Positions 7,855 through 16,449 of a stretch of 44,877 bases of DNA are shown piece by piece. Below the pieces are notes generated by a model. The model saw only the letters and a program-made list of their open reading frames with translations. It did not search any database and had not been told where the DNA came from. The DNA lies in the NCBI GenBank assembly GCA_022791315.1, contig JAAVYW010000016.1, positions 1 to 44,877 of the forward strand, read 5' to 3'. Source of the stretch: Oscillospiraceae bacterium. Its GTDB lineage: Bacteria > Bacillota > Clostridia > Oscillospirales > Ruminococcaceae. How positions within the stretch are numbered: the stretch's first letter is position 1; every line of letters begins with the position of its first letter. Position numbers and translations under genes: made by a program.

Positions 7855-8787
7855 ATGGGACGGATTTACACCGCAGTGGAACAGCTGATTGGGGGGACGC
7901 CGCTGCTGGAACTGGCTCACTTGGCACGGGAGGAGGGCCTGGGGGCGCGGGTGCTGGCAAAGCTGGAGTATTTGAACCCGGCAGGGAGCGCCAAAGACCG
8001 GGTGGCAAGGGCCATGCTGGACGACGCAGAACGGCGGGGCGTGTTAAAGCCCGGCGGCGTAATTATCGAGCCCACTTCGGGGAATACGGGGATTGGGCTG
8101 GCGATGGTGGCGGCGGGGCGGGGATACAAAACCGTCATTGTAATGCCGGACAGCATGAGCGAGGAGCGGCGCAGGCTGATGGGGGCCTATGGGGCAGAGC
8201 TGGTGCTGACCCCTGGGGCGCAGGGCATGGCAGGGGCCATTGCCAAGGCGGAGGAGCTGGCAAAGGGGATTCCGGGCAGCTTTGTGCCGGGGCAGTTTGA
8301 CAACCCCGCCAATCCGGCGGCCCACCGGGAGACCACCGGGCCGGAGATTTGGGAGGACACAGAGGGGAAGATAGACTTCTTTGTGGCCGGAGTGGGAACC
8401 GGCGGCACCATTACCGGGGTGGGGGAATACCTGAAAGGGAAAAACCCTGCCGTGAAAATCGTGGCGGTGGAGCCTGCGGGCTCGCCGGTGCTGAGTGGGG
8501 GCGTGAGCGGGAGCCACGGGCTCCAGGGCATTGGGGCGGGCTTTGTGCCGGGGGCGCTGAACACCGGCATTTATGATGAGATTATCCCTGTGTGGGAACA
8601 GGACGCCTATGCTGCGGGACGGCGGCTGGGGAAGAGCGAGGGGGTGCTGGCGGGTATCTCCTCCGGAGCGGCGCTGTGGGCGGCGCTGGAACTGGCCAAG
8701 CGGGAGGAGAACCGGGGAAAGACCATTGTGGTGCTGCTGCCGGACACCGGGGACCGGTACCTCTCCACAGAGCTTTTCGCGGATTAG
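7855..8787 (+). CDS. cysK: Cysteine synthase (O-acetylserine sulfhydrylase)
   Basis: A 310-residue PLP enzyme that makes L-cysteine from O-acetyl-L-serine and sulfide in the cytosol. The motifs are complete: PLP lysine at Lys47 in NPAGSAKDR, substrate loop [12 protein letters not shown], phosphate-binding [10 protein letters not shown], and the C-terminal SSGAALWAA and [12 protein letters not shown]. The length is typical for CysK/CysM. The [12 protein letters not shown] segment (residues about 223-234) is CysK-like. The ATG at 7855 is chosen for its SD GGGAGG 8 bases upstream and because homologs begin near here; an upstream TTG at 7834 is less likely. Single gene with a terminator. A cystathionine beta-synthase-like role is a weaker alternative. 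Confidence 0.93.
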   Translation: MGRIYTAVEQLIGGTPLLELAHLAREEGLGARVLAKLEYLNPAGSAKDRVARAMLDDAERRGVLKPGGVIIEPTSGNTGIGLAMVAAGRGYKTVIVMPDSMSEERRRLMGAYGAELVLTPGAQGMAGAIAKAEELAKGIPGSFVPGQFDNPANPAAHRETTGPEIWEDTEGKIDFFVAGVGTGGTITGVGEYLKGKNPAVKIVAVEPAGSPVLSGGVSGSHGLQGIGAGFVPGALNTGIYDEIIPVWEQDAYAAGRRLGKSEGVLAGISSGAALWAALELAKREENRGKTIVVLLPDTGDRYLSTELFAD

Positions 8788-8809
8788 GGGGGATGGCCCT
8801 TGGGCGGGG

Positions 8810-8848
8810 AAAAGGCAGCCAGAGACCGGCTCTCTGGCTGCCTTTTGT
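8810..8848 (+). terminator. Terminator of cysK
   Basis: A 16-bp perfect stem, AAAAGGCAGCCAGAGA (8810-8825) with TCTCTGGCTGCCTTTT (8831-8846), and a 5-base loop CCGGC. Confidence 0.85.
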
Positions 8849-9202
8849 CTTCCGGCAGAGCTGGTTTGAGCGCTTTTCGTGTTGCGCGGGGGACGGCTTT
8901 TTGGTATGATAGACACAAAAACGCGGCAAAGTGGCTTGTGGTTATGATACGATTGGCAAGAGTGGCAGAACGGTTAAAAGCTAAAATTTAACACAAATTA
9001 ATTCGGGAAACAAATAACCTTATTTATAATTATATATAAGATTATTATAAATATATTGAGTGCGGCTAGAAATGGGGTCACACTCAATATATTTGACCAA
9101 TTGACCAAACTAATAATATTAAGTAAAGAGCTGTAAATCTGATAGTTTTATATATTGACCAATAAGAAAAAAAGTGCTATAGTTTAAAAATGGAGGTGTC
9201 TT
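8849..9202. other. Intergenic stretch: left border of AT-rich island with repeats and promoter
   Basis: The base composition changes sharply near 8940 from GC-rich host DNA to AT-rich DNA. At 8954-8980 a segment (GGCAAGAGTGGCAGAACGG and following bases) resembles the 5' acceptor and D-arm of a Ser/Leu-class tRNA but has no anticodon arm. A 14-bp inverted repeat AAATATATTGAGTG/CACTCAATATATTT lies at 9049-9062 and 9081-9094. Three copies of TTGACCAA follow at 9093, 9101 and 9155. No ORF of gene quality is present. Confidence 0.6.
9155..9183 (+). promoter_or_regulatory. Promoter of the restriction-modification gene, overlapping a TTGACCAA repeat
   Basis: TTGACC (9155-9160), 17-base spacer, TATAGT (9178-9183) with an upstream TG. 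The -35 box is itself one of three TTGACCAA copies (also at 9093-9100 and 9101-9108). The repeats could be an operator set for a repressor, or for the enzyme acting on its own promoter. Confidence 0.65.
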
Positions 9203-12200
9203 ATGGAACTTTTTAGATTAGAAGAGGTATTTAAAAACAACATTTTTAAAAATGAAGATGATATTAAACTTCATTTTTATTCAGATATAATCAATCCGTT
9301 ATTAAAAGAGTTGAATCCAATAATGTCAGGACAATACAAAAGCGAAGACATTCTTCTGGCTGGTGGCAGAACAGATGCTACATTTCAAAATATTTTATTT
9401 GAGTTGAAAAAATATGATTATTTCAGAACAGAAAGAGGTATAGATGAGGCTCTTTACGGTAGAAACGATAGGGACCACGGTTTGTATGATTATATAATTA
9501 GCAATGCTGGAATTACGTCCAATGATACAAAAGAAGAGGTGTTTCAAAAAATATCAAATGGGATAGGTGTTGGCTTTGACGGAGTTTCTTTTATATTTGC
9601 TCGATTTGTAGCAGCTCCTGTTTTAAAAAAACTAAACACAGAGAAACTGAATTTATCTGTTGAGATAGAATTGCCAGCTATTTTTATTTATGAAAAGAAA
9701 GACTTTTCTACTGGATTAAAGAGATTAGTTTTGTTACTGAAACAGCAGGATAAAATTGCTTTAAATAAAAAAAATCTTATTTCAATTATAAATCCAAAAA
9801 GCTCTTTTGTACGAAAGAGTATTAAAGTTATTTATGATGAATTGTATTTTAATTTGAATGATTTGAAGGGAAGCACTCGTGTTAGGACTTTATATAATGA
9901 GTGGGATAGAGTTTTTGGAACAATGTATGGAAATGATAATGAAGCCACATCTTTTACAGAAGTATCTTCAGTTATTAAAGATTTATACAATTACAGTGAT
10001 ACAGTGATTATCGATAGTAAAATCTATTTATTTGCATTACAGACATTTTTTAATATGTTTTTAAAATTATTAATTTATTCTTTTCTTGCACAACTTGTTA
10101 GCCCAATGTTTGTGCTTAATGATGCTTTAACAAAACCTCAAATTGACAAGTTGTTTGACGGAGAATTGAATAAATATGAGTCAATAGTCAAAAATTTCTT
10201 TGAGTCTCATTTTATGGAATGGTTTACTTATACTTGCTCTGATAGTAATTTTGATACAAATGTTGTAAATGATATTCTTCAGATCGTTAGTAAGTTTGAC
10301 TTAAGTACATATATTTTGAAACCAGAAGAAATACAAGATATTTTGCAAGAAGTTTATATGGAGTTAATTCCTGCTGAAATGCGCCACTTAATGGGGGAAT
10401 ACTTTTCTCCTGATTGGATTGTTGAACACGCTCTGGATTTGGTGGGATTTACTGGAGACATTGAAAAAACACTTATAGACCCAACGGCAGGTTCGGGAAC
10501 ATTTTTAACTCACGCAATTAAAAGGGTTATAAGCCAACAGAAAGGAAAGTTGTCAAGAGAAAATATTGAAAAAATAACTCATAATATTATAGGGTTTGAT
10601 ATAAATCCTATATCAGTTGTATCTGCTAAGGCTAATTACATACTTGCCGTTTTTTCATCTTGTGATGATAATGTTTTTGAAAATTTTGCCGACCCATTTG
10701 AGATTCCTATTTATATTGCAGACTCTATTTTATCGCCAGTAGTATATACGGAAGAAAGCGAATTGACATTATCGATAGATACATCAGTTGGAAAATTTCA
10801 AATTCCTAAGTTTACGAATTATACAGATGCGAGTGAGTTTTTAAAAATTTTAAGCCAACATATTGATGACAAATGTGATTTTGATACTTTCTGGAATCGA
10901 ATTGAAAATAGACTAATTGACAACAAATATAAAAATATAGTTGAAGAACTTTTTAATAGACTTTATATATTGCATAGAGCGGGTAACGATTCTTTTTGGC
11001 CTGTTATTTTAAGGAATAGTTTCGCACCTATACTTATTGGTAATAAATTTGATTTTGTTGTAGGTAATCCTCCGTGGATTGCTTGGAAATCAATGAGTAA
11101 GAGTTATCGAGAAGGTACACTTGAAATTTGGAAAAGTTACGGCATTTTCGAGAAAAATGCATATGATAAAAAAACCACTCACGATGATTTTGGCATGGCA
11201 GTTACATATGTTGCTGTGGATAAGTATTTGAAAAATAATGGAAATATGGTCTTTTTGCTTCCTGCTTCCTTCCTCAAGTCAACTAAGGGAGGGGAAGGCT
11301 TTAGAAAATTTTCGATAACCCGTTTTGGACAAAATATTCCATTTTCAGTAGATTTGGTAGATGATTTTTCTGGTGTTAAGTTGTTTACAATACCAACAGT
11401 AGTAATAAAGATTACTAAAAATATTGAAATGAAATATCCTATGAACAAATATAAGATTTGGAAACAAATAGGAAAAAAATCTCCTATTGATTCGCACGCA
11501 AAGTGGAATCAGGTTGTAAATAATTTAAACTATGATGTTTTATCAGCCCGTCCAGTTGATGGAAATAATAAACAGTCTTCTTGGCTTACAATGTATGATA
11601 TGAGTTTGGCAAACAAAATTTTAGATCCAACAAAGCAAAGATATTATAGTGGAAGAAAAGGTATTGAACCAGCGGGGGCAAAGGGTGTATATTTGCTAAA
11701 GAAGCCTGTGCGTAGTCGAGATGGGCTGTTGTTTATTGAAAATTGTATTGAAAGACAACGCCGAAAAGACTTTTTAGTAAAGGGAGTTAACAAAGGGAAG
11801 ATTGAAGAGACATTTATCTTTCCAATGCTTGGAGGCAGAAACATTGGAAAATGGCAAGTGAAATCTAACGAGTATATTTTGGTGCCACATACAGTTGAAT
11901 ATAAATATGGGATACCAGTTCAAGAATTAGACAAAATCGCTCCCAAAACGAGTGAGTGGTTGTATTTTTATCACGACGAGTTATTGGCAAGTCGAATTCA
12001 AAACGGAAAATTTTTCAATCCTGCAATTCACCCATATTATCGTTTAGACAATGTGGGCGAATACACTTATGCACCCTATAAGGTTTTGTGGAAAGAACAA
12101 ACTGGAAGCATGTCGGCTGTTGTTGTTGGCTCCTATTTTGAATCTATTCCTGATGCAGATAGAGATTTATTTAGTAAAGATAAAACTATCGTTGTTGATT

Positions 12201-12493
12201 CTAAGGTGCTAATGCTTGGACTTTATAATTTTGATGAAGCAAATTATATTTGTGGTATATTAAATTCAAAAGATGTAGTTGATGTTATAGATGGCTATGC
12301 CATATCAACTAATAGAGGAGTTGATGTATTAAAATATTTGGCTATCCCAAAATATGATTTAACAAATGATATTCATAAAAATATTTCTAAGCTTTCTAAA
12401 AATATTCATACAGAGATAAGAAAGCCAAAACCTGAAGGAATAAAACAGTTAGAAACGGAACTCAATGTAGAAGTCCGCAGATTGTTTACTTAA
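9203..12493 (+). CDS. Type IIG-like restriction-modification protein (fused nuclease and N6-adenine methyltransferase)
   Basis: A 1096-residue single-chain restriction-modification enzyme of the Eco57I/type IIG kind. The N-terminal 150 residues hold a PD-(D/E)xK-like nuclease site: Asp58 in GGRTD and Glu67-Leu-Lys69 in FELKKY. The methyltransferase core has SAM motif I DPTAGSGTFL starting at residue 426 and catalytic motif IV NPPW at 622-625, which modifies the N6 of adenine. A linker (about 150-400) and a C-terminal target-recognition region (about 700-1096) complete the usual order. It should methylate its own site and cut unmodified phage or plasmid DNA. The gene and its flanks are strongly AT-rich, with A/T-ending codons unlike the GC-rich neighbours, so it was probably acquired. 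SD GGAGGTG precedes the ATG. No separate methylase, specificity subunit or integrase lies beside it. A BREX PglX-type methylase is less likely because the ELK nuclease motif is present and no other BREX genes are. Confidence 0.8.
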   Translation: MELFRLEEVFKNNIFKNEDDIKLHFYSDIINPLLKELNPIMSGQYKSEDILLAGGRTDATFQNILFELKKYDYFRTERGIDEALYGRNDRDHGLYDYIISNAGITSNDTKEEVFQKISNGIGVGFDGVSFIFARFVAAPVLKKLNTEKLNLSVEIELPAIFIYEKKDFSTGLKRLVLLLKQQDKIALNKKNLISIINPKSSFVRKSIKVIYDELYFNLNDLKGSTRVRTLYNEWDRVFGTMYGNDNEATSFTEVSSVIKDLYNYSDTVIIDSKIYLFALQTFFNMFLKLLIYSFLAQLVSPMFVLNDALTKPQIDKLFDGELNKYESIVKNFFESHFMEWFTYTCSDSNFDTNVVNDILQIVSKFDLSTYILKPEEIQDILQEVYMELIPAEMRHLMGEYFSPDWIVEHALDLVGFTGDIEKTLIDPTAGSGTFLTHAIKRVISQQKGKLSRENIEKITHNIIGFDINPISVVSAKANYILAVFSSCDDNVFENFADPFEIPIYIADSILSPVVYTEESELTLSIDTSVGKFQIPKFTNYTDASEFLKILSQHIDDKCDFDTFWNRIENRLIDNKYKNIVEELFNRLYILHRAGNDSFWPVILRNSFAPILIGNKFDFVVGNPPWIAWKSMSKSYREGTLEIWKSYGIFEKNAYDKKTTHDDFGMAVTYVAVDKYLKNNGNMVFLLPASFLKSTKGGEGFRKFSITRFGQNIPFSVDLVDDFSGVKLFTIPTVVIKITKNIEMKYPMNKYKIWKQIGKKSPIDSHAKWNQVVNNLNYDVLSARPVDGNNKQSSWLTMYDMSLANKILDPTKQRYYSGRKGIEPAGAKGVYLLKKPVRSRDGLLFIENCIERQRRKDFLVKGVNKGKIEETFIFPMLGGRNIGKWQVKSNEYILVPHTVEYKYGIPVQELDKIAPKTSEWLYFYHDELLASRIQNGKFFNPAIHPYYRLDNVGEYTYAPYKVLWKEQTGSMSAVVVGSYFESIPDADRDLFSKDKTIVVDSKVLMLGLYNFDEANYICGILNSKDVVDVIDGYAISTNRGVDVLKYLAIPKYDLTNDIHKNISKLSKNIHTEIRKPKPEGIKQLETELNVEVRRLFT

Positions 12494-12771
12494 AAGTCTT
12501 TATTCGGGTGGTGGAATTTCTCAAAAATACTAGGTAAAACCACTTATAATTTGGAACAGAACATATTGCTATTATCTATGGTTACAGAGCAAGTATTATC
12601 AGCACGGGTAATAAAATGATAACATTAGCCCATATAGGCAGGATAGTATGGATATATCAAATAATCAAAAGAAATTACAAACATGATAGAGAGCAATTTC
12701 TAAACATAATTGATTAGTTCTTGCCGAGAAAGAATCGGAAAATACCGGAATAGGATAAAGGGGAGAATGGG

Positions 12772-14295
12772 ATGAGGCAAATTCGGATTTTTGACACCAC
12801 CATGCGGGATGGGGAGCAGTCGCCGGGGTGCAGCATGAACCCGGGGGAGAAGCTACAGGTGGCCAAACAGCTGGAAAAGCTGGGGGTGGATGTGATTGAA
12901 GCGGGGTTTCCCATCAGTTCGCCGGAGGACTTCCAGGCGGTGCAGGCCATTGCCAAAGCGGTGAAAAACTCTGTGGTGTGCGGGCTGGCCCGCTGTGTGG
13001 AGGCAGACGTCCGCCGGGCCTATGAGGCGGTGAAGGAGGCGGCGTACCCCCGTATCCATGTGTTTATTGCCACCAGCGACATCCACCTGGCGCACAAGCT
13101 GCGCATGACGAGGGAGGAAGTGCTGGAAAAGGTGCGGGAGATGGTGACGCTGGCGGCCTCGCTGGTGGAGGATGTGGAGTTTTCCGCCGAGGACGCTTCC
13201 CGCAGCGACTATGAATACCTGGCCCAGGTGCTCTCGGTGGCGGCGGAGTGCGGGGCAAAGACACTGAATATCCCGGACACGGTGGGGTACTGCATCCCCT
13301 CGGAGATGGAAGAGCTGGTGCGCTACATGAGGACCCATGTGAAGGGGGCGGAAAACGTGGTGTTTTCGGTGCACTGCCACGACGACCTGGGGATGGGGGT
13401 GGCTAATACCTTGGCTGCTGTGCGGGCCGGGGCCGACCAGGTGGAGTGTACTGTCAACGGCATTGGGGAGCGGGCGGGGAATGCGGCGCTGGAGGAAATC
13501 GTGATGGCGCTGCGCACCCGCCGGGAGCTGCTGGGGGCAGACACCCGCATCAACACCAAGCAGCTCTACCGCACCAGCAGGCTGATTTCCACCATCACCG
13601 GCTCTTCTGTGGCGCCCAACAAGGCAGTGGTGGGGGCCAATGCCTTTGCCCATGAGTCGGGCATCCACCAGCACGGGGTGATGATGGAGCGCGCCACCTA
13701 TGAGATTATGAATTCCGGGGACATCGGCATCCCGCAGAACCGGATGGTGCTGGGCAAGCACTCCGGGCGGCACGCCTTTGTAGACCGGCTCACCGAGCTG
13801 GGCTATGCTTTGAGCGACGAGGAGGTAGGGGTGGCCTTTGAGGCCTTTAAGAAGCTGGCTGACCAGAAAAAGAGCATCACCGACAGGGACTTGGAGGCAA
13901 TGGTGGGTTCCCAGAAGGGCAGCTTTGTGCCGGAATATACACTGGAGACCTTTGTGGTGAACTCCGGCAGCGTGATTTCTGCCACGGCAAACCTGAAGCT
14001 CAAAAACCGGGAGGGGGAAATCTGCCAGCGGGTGGCCTATGGGGCGGGGCCCATTGATGCGGCCTTTAAGGCCATTGAGAAGGCCACCAAGGTGAAGGCC
14101 CAGCTGGACAGCTACACTATTCAATCTGTCACCGAGGGGGAGGACGCCCTGGGCGAAGTGGTGGTGAAGCTCACCAGCGGGGGATACCACTACGTGGGCC
14201 GGGGCCTCAGCACCGACATCATTGAGGCCAGCATCAAGTCCTATCTCAACGGCATCAACAAGATTATTGCCGGGCTGCGGGAGCGGCAGGGATAA
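12772..14295 (+). CDS. leuA: 2-isopropylmalate synthase
   Basis: First committed step of leucine synthesis: acetyl-CoA + 2-ketoisovalerate to 2-isopropylmalate. A 507-residue protein with a DRE-TIM metallolyase barrel: [13 protein letters not shown] near residues 7-19, metal-binding HCHDDLGMG, and the family signature [14 protein letters not shown]. The segment [15 protein letters not shown] is the subdomain linker signature. The C-terminal 120 residues form the regulatory LeuA dimer domain that binds leucine, here with [10 protein letters not shown] and [12 protein letters not shown]. The length fits the bacterial family. An SD-like AAAGGGGAGAA precedes the ATG. It lies just right of the AT-rich island, and no T-box or leader peptide is visible before it. 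It is followed by cimA after 115 bases, so the two may share a transcript. leuB, leuC and leuD are not in the window. Confidence 0.95.
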   Translation: MRQIRIFDTTMRDGEQSPGCSMNPGEKLQVAKQLEKLGVDVIEAGFPISSPEDFQAVQAIAKAVKNSVVCGLARCVEADVRRAYEAVKEAAYPRIHVFIATSDIHLAHKLRMTREEVLEKVREMVTLAASLVEDVEFSAEDASRSDYEYLAQVLSVAAECGAKTLNIPDTVGYCIPSEMEELVRYMRTHVKGAENVVFSVHCHDDLGMGVANTLAAVRAGADQVECTVNGIGERAGNAALEEIVMALRTRRELLGADTRINTKQLYRTSRLISTITGSSVAPNKAVVGANAFAHESGIHQHGVMMERATYEIMNSGDIGIPQNRMVLGKHSGRHAFVDRLTELGYALSDEEVGVAFEAFKKLADQKKSITDRDLEAMVGSQKGSFVPEYTLETFVVNSGSVISATANLKLKNREGEICQRVAYGAGPIDAAFKAIEKATKVKAQLDSYTIQSVTEGEDALGEVVVKLTSGGYHYVGRGLSTDIIEASIKSYLNGINKIIAGLRERQG

Positions 14296-14318
14296 CGGCG
14301 GGCCAACCGGATAGAAGA

Positions 14319-14398
14319 GATGGAGCCGGCGCACGCTTTGCGCAGGGCCGGGGAAACCGGCCTTTGCCCTGAAGGGGGAATCCCATAAAAGAGGAAAA
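14319..14398 (+). repeat. Structured intergenic repeat, copy A (upstream of cimA)
   Basis: It contains the core GATGGAGCC (14319-14327), a small hairpin GCGCA/TGCGC (14329-14333 with 14339-14343), the hairpin GGCCGG/CCGGCC (14346-14351 with 14357-14362), CCCTGAAGGGG, and the tail AATCCCATAAAAGAGGAAA. The tail supplies the purine-rich sequence next to the cimA SD. Related copies lie at 18754, 18843, 23751, 30973 and 38300. Confidence 0.55.
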
Positions 14399-14410
14399 GG
14401 GGTTGAGAAC

Positions 14411-15994
14411 ATGAAACGGCTGGACATACTGGACTCGACATTGCGGGACGGGGCGCAGAGTGAGGGCATTAGCTTCTCGCTGGATGACAAGCTGAATATC
14501 GTGCGGGCGCTGGACGGGCTGGGGGTGTCCCATATCGAGGCGGGGAACCCCTTTTCCAACCCCAAGGACTACGAGTTCTTTGAGCGGGCCTCGGTGCTGA
14601 ATCTCAAAAACGCCAAGCTGGTGGCCTTTGGCTCCACGCGGAAAAAGGGGGCCTCGGTGGGGGAGGATAAAAACTGCATCGCCCTGCTGAGCGCTGGGAC
14701 CCCCGCTGTCTCCCTGGTGGGGAAGGCGTGGGATAAGCAGGTGACCCAGGTGCTGGGGGCAGGGCTGGAGGAAAACCTGCGGATGATTGGGGAGACGGTG
14801 GCCTTCTTTAAACGGGCGCACAAAGAGGTCATCTTTGATGCGGAGCACTTTTTTGACGGCTACAAGCAAAACCCCAGCTATGCGATGGCGGCAATCCAGG
14901 CCGCCTGCGAGGCGGGGGCGGACTGCGTGGCGCTGTGCGATACCAACGGGGGCTGCTTCCCGGAGGAGATTGCCCGGATGACCCGGGCGGCAGTGGAGGC
15001 GCTGCGCTGCCCGGTGGGTATCCATTGCCACAACGACATGGGCTGCGCAGTGGCAAACACGCTGCTGGCAGTGGAGGCCGGGGCGGCCCAGATACAGGGC
15101 ACCTTTACCGGCATCGGGGAGCGCTGCGGGAACACCAGGCTCTCCACGGTAATTCCCTCCCTCCAGCTGAAGCGGGGGTATGGCTGCATCCTGCCAGGGC
15201 AGATGGGGAGCTTGACAAAGACGGCCCGGTATATCGCTGAGGTGAGCAATATGGCGCTGGGAAAATTCTTGCCCTATGTGGGGAAAAATGCCTTTGCCCA
15301 CAAAGCGGGGATGCACGTGGACGGGGTGAGCAAGCTGGAGGGGGCCTTTGAGCACATCGACCCGGCCCGGGTGGGGAACAAGCGGAATTTTCTCATCTCG
15401 GAGGTGTCGGGGAAGGCGGCGGTGGCGGCGGAGCTGAAAAAATTCGCGCCGGAGCTCACCAAGGAATCCCCGGAGACAGGGCGGGTGATGGGCAAGCTCA
15501 AGGAGCTGGAATACCGGGGCTTCCAGTTTGAATCGGCTACGGCCAGCCTGGAGCTGCTGGTGAAGCGGGAGCTGGGGATGTTCACCCCCTTTTTTAAGGT
15601 GGAGCACTTTAAAATTATCGGGGAACAGATTTTAGAAGAAGAGGGCTACTCCTCCTCGGCGCTGATTAAGGTGAGCGTGGGGGAACAATCGGAGGTGAGC
15701 GGCGCGGAGGGGGACGGGCCGGTGAACGCCTTGGACCGGGCACTGCGGAAGGCGCTGGAGGTGTTTTATCCCTGCCTGGCAGACATGCGGCTCATTGACT
15801 ACAAAGTGCGGGTGATGGAGCCCAAAAACGCCACGGCTGCGGTGGTGCGGGTGCTCATCGAGAGCACGGACGGGGAGAATGTGTGGACCACCGTGGGGGC
15901 TTCTAAGGATATCATCAACGCCAGCTTTTTGGCGCTGACGGATTCGGTGGAATACAAGCTGATGCTGGCGCAGGGAACGGGAAAGACGGTGTAG
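14411..15994 (+). CDS. cimA: (R)-citramalate synthase
   Basis: Condenses acetyl-CoA and pyruvate to (R)-citramalate, giving 2-ketobutyrate for isoleucine without threonine deaminase. A 527-residue DRE-TIM metallolyase: LDSTLRDGAQSEG at residues 7-19, metal-binding HCHNDMGCAVANT, and GTFTGIGERCGNTRLS. Length and motif variants (STLRDGAQ, IGERCGN, VGKNAFAHKAGMHVDG) favour the citramalate branch (CimA, TIGR00977 type) over LeuA or homocitrate synthase. The C-terminal regulatory domain (about 400-520) should bind isoleucine. The ATG at 14411 follows GAGGAAAAGGGG from the preceding repeat. It is downstream of leuA on the same strand, consistent with coordinated branched-chain amino acid synthesis. 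Confidence 0.9.
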   Translation: MKRLDILDSTLRDGAQSEGISFSLDDKLNIVRALDGLGVSHIEAGNPFSNPKDYEFFERASVLNLKNAKLVAFGSTRKKGASVGEDKNCIALLSAGTPAVSLVGKAWDKQVTQVLGAGLEENLRMIGETVAFFKRAHKEVIFDAEHFFDGYKQNPSYAMAAIQAACEAGADCVALCDTNGGCFPEEIARMTRAAVEALRCPVGIHCHNDMGCAVANTLLAVEAGAAQIQGTFTGIGERCGNTRLSTVIPSLQLKRGYGCILPGQMGSLTKTARYIAEVSNMALGKFLPYVGKNAFAHKAGMHVDGVSKLEGAFEHIDPARVGNKRNFLISEVSGKAAVAAELKKFAPELTKESPETGRVMGKLKELEYRGFQFESATASLELLVKRELGMFTPFFKVEHFKIIGEQILEEEGYSSSALIKVSVGEQSEVSGAEGDGPVNALDRALRKALEVFYPCLADMRLIDYKVRVMEPKNATAAVVRVLIESTDGENVWTTVGASKDIINASFLALTDSVEYKLMLAQGTGKTV

Positions 15995-16063
15995 AAGGGC
16001 ACTTTTGTCACCTTTTTGGGGTTTGGCCCATAGAATGGGGCAAGACAGAAAGGGGGGCTGGGC

Positions 16064-16399
16064 GTGCTGGAATTAGGGGCATTTGTGGCGCTGGGGCTTT
16101 TGGCTGCGGTGGGGCTCACCTGCCTGGTGGAGCTGGTTGCGGGCGGGATGCTGCGGGAGAGCCGCAGGATGGTGACTGTGGTGCTGGCTACGGCGGACTG
16201 CCGGGGGCAGCGGGGGCTCTTGCGGGCGCTGGACATGGAGCGGCAGAACCGGCTGGTGAGCCGGGTGGTGGTGCTGGACTGCGGCGCAGGGGAGGAGCTG
16301 CTGGAAGAGCTGCGGCGCTGGGCCTCGGACAAGGGGGATACGGCAGTGTGCCGCCCGGAGGAGCTGGCGGCCCTGCTGGGACAATGGGGAGAGGGATGA
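16064..16399 (+). CDS. Small membrane-anchored protein of unknown function
   Basis: A 111-residue protein starting at GTG with GGGGGG just upstream. Residues 3-28 (LELGAFVALGLLAAVGLTCLVELVAGG) form one membrane helix. The rest (about 30-111) is a soluble alpha/beta-like segment with two Cys (CRGQRGLL, LDCGAGEELLEELRRWA). I do not recognise a family. It lies 69 bases after cimA and ends 50 bases before the recD2 start, so it is probably part of the same transcript. Small proteins of this shape at this position are easily missed, but codon use matches the neighbours. Confidence 0.6.
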   Translation: MLELGAFVALGLLAAVGLTCLVELVAGGMLRESRRMVTVVLATADCRGQRGLLRALDMERQNRLVSRVVVLDCGAGEELLEELRRWASDKGDTAVCRPEELAALLGQWGEG

Positions 16400-16449
16400 C
16401 GGCCTTTCCCAGAGGGAAAAAGGGGACAGGCCCCGGAGAGGAGGGGAAT

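Noticed and set aside
9203..12493. BREX PglX or type I HsdM
   Set aside because: A PD-(D/E)xK-like nuclease motif lies in the same chain and no other BREX or hsd genes are adjacent, which suits type IIG better.
12718..12725. TTCTTGCC as the 3' half of the tRNA-like fragment at 8954
   Set aside because: It could pair with GCAAGA but no T-arm (GGTTCGAA) precedes it, so a split tRNA is not supported.
12853..14565. 570-codon minus-strand frame over leuA and the leuA-cimA gap
   Set aside because: GC-rich coding DNA leaves long open antisense frames; the protein is rich in His, Pro and Gly with no recognisable fold.
14264..15607. 447-codon minus-strand frame over cimA
   Set aside because: Antisense of cimA with no domain.
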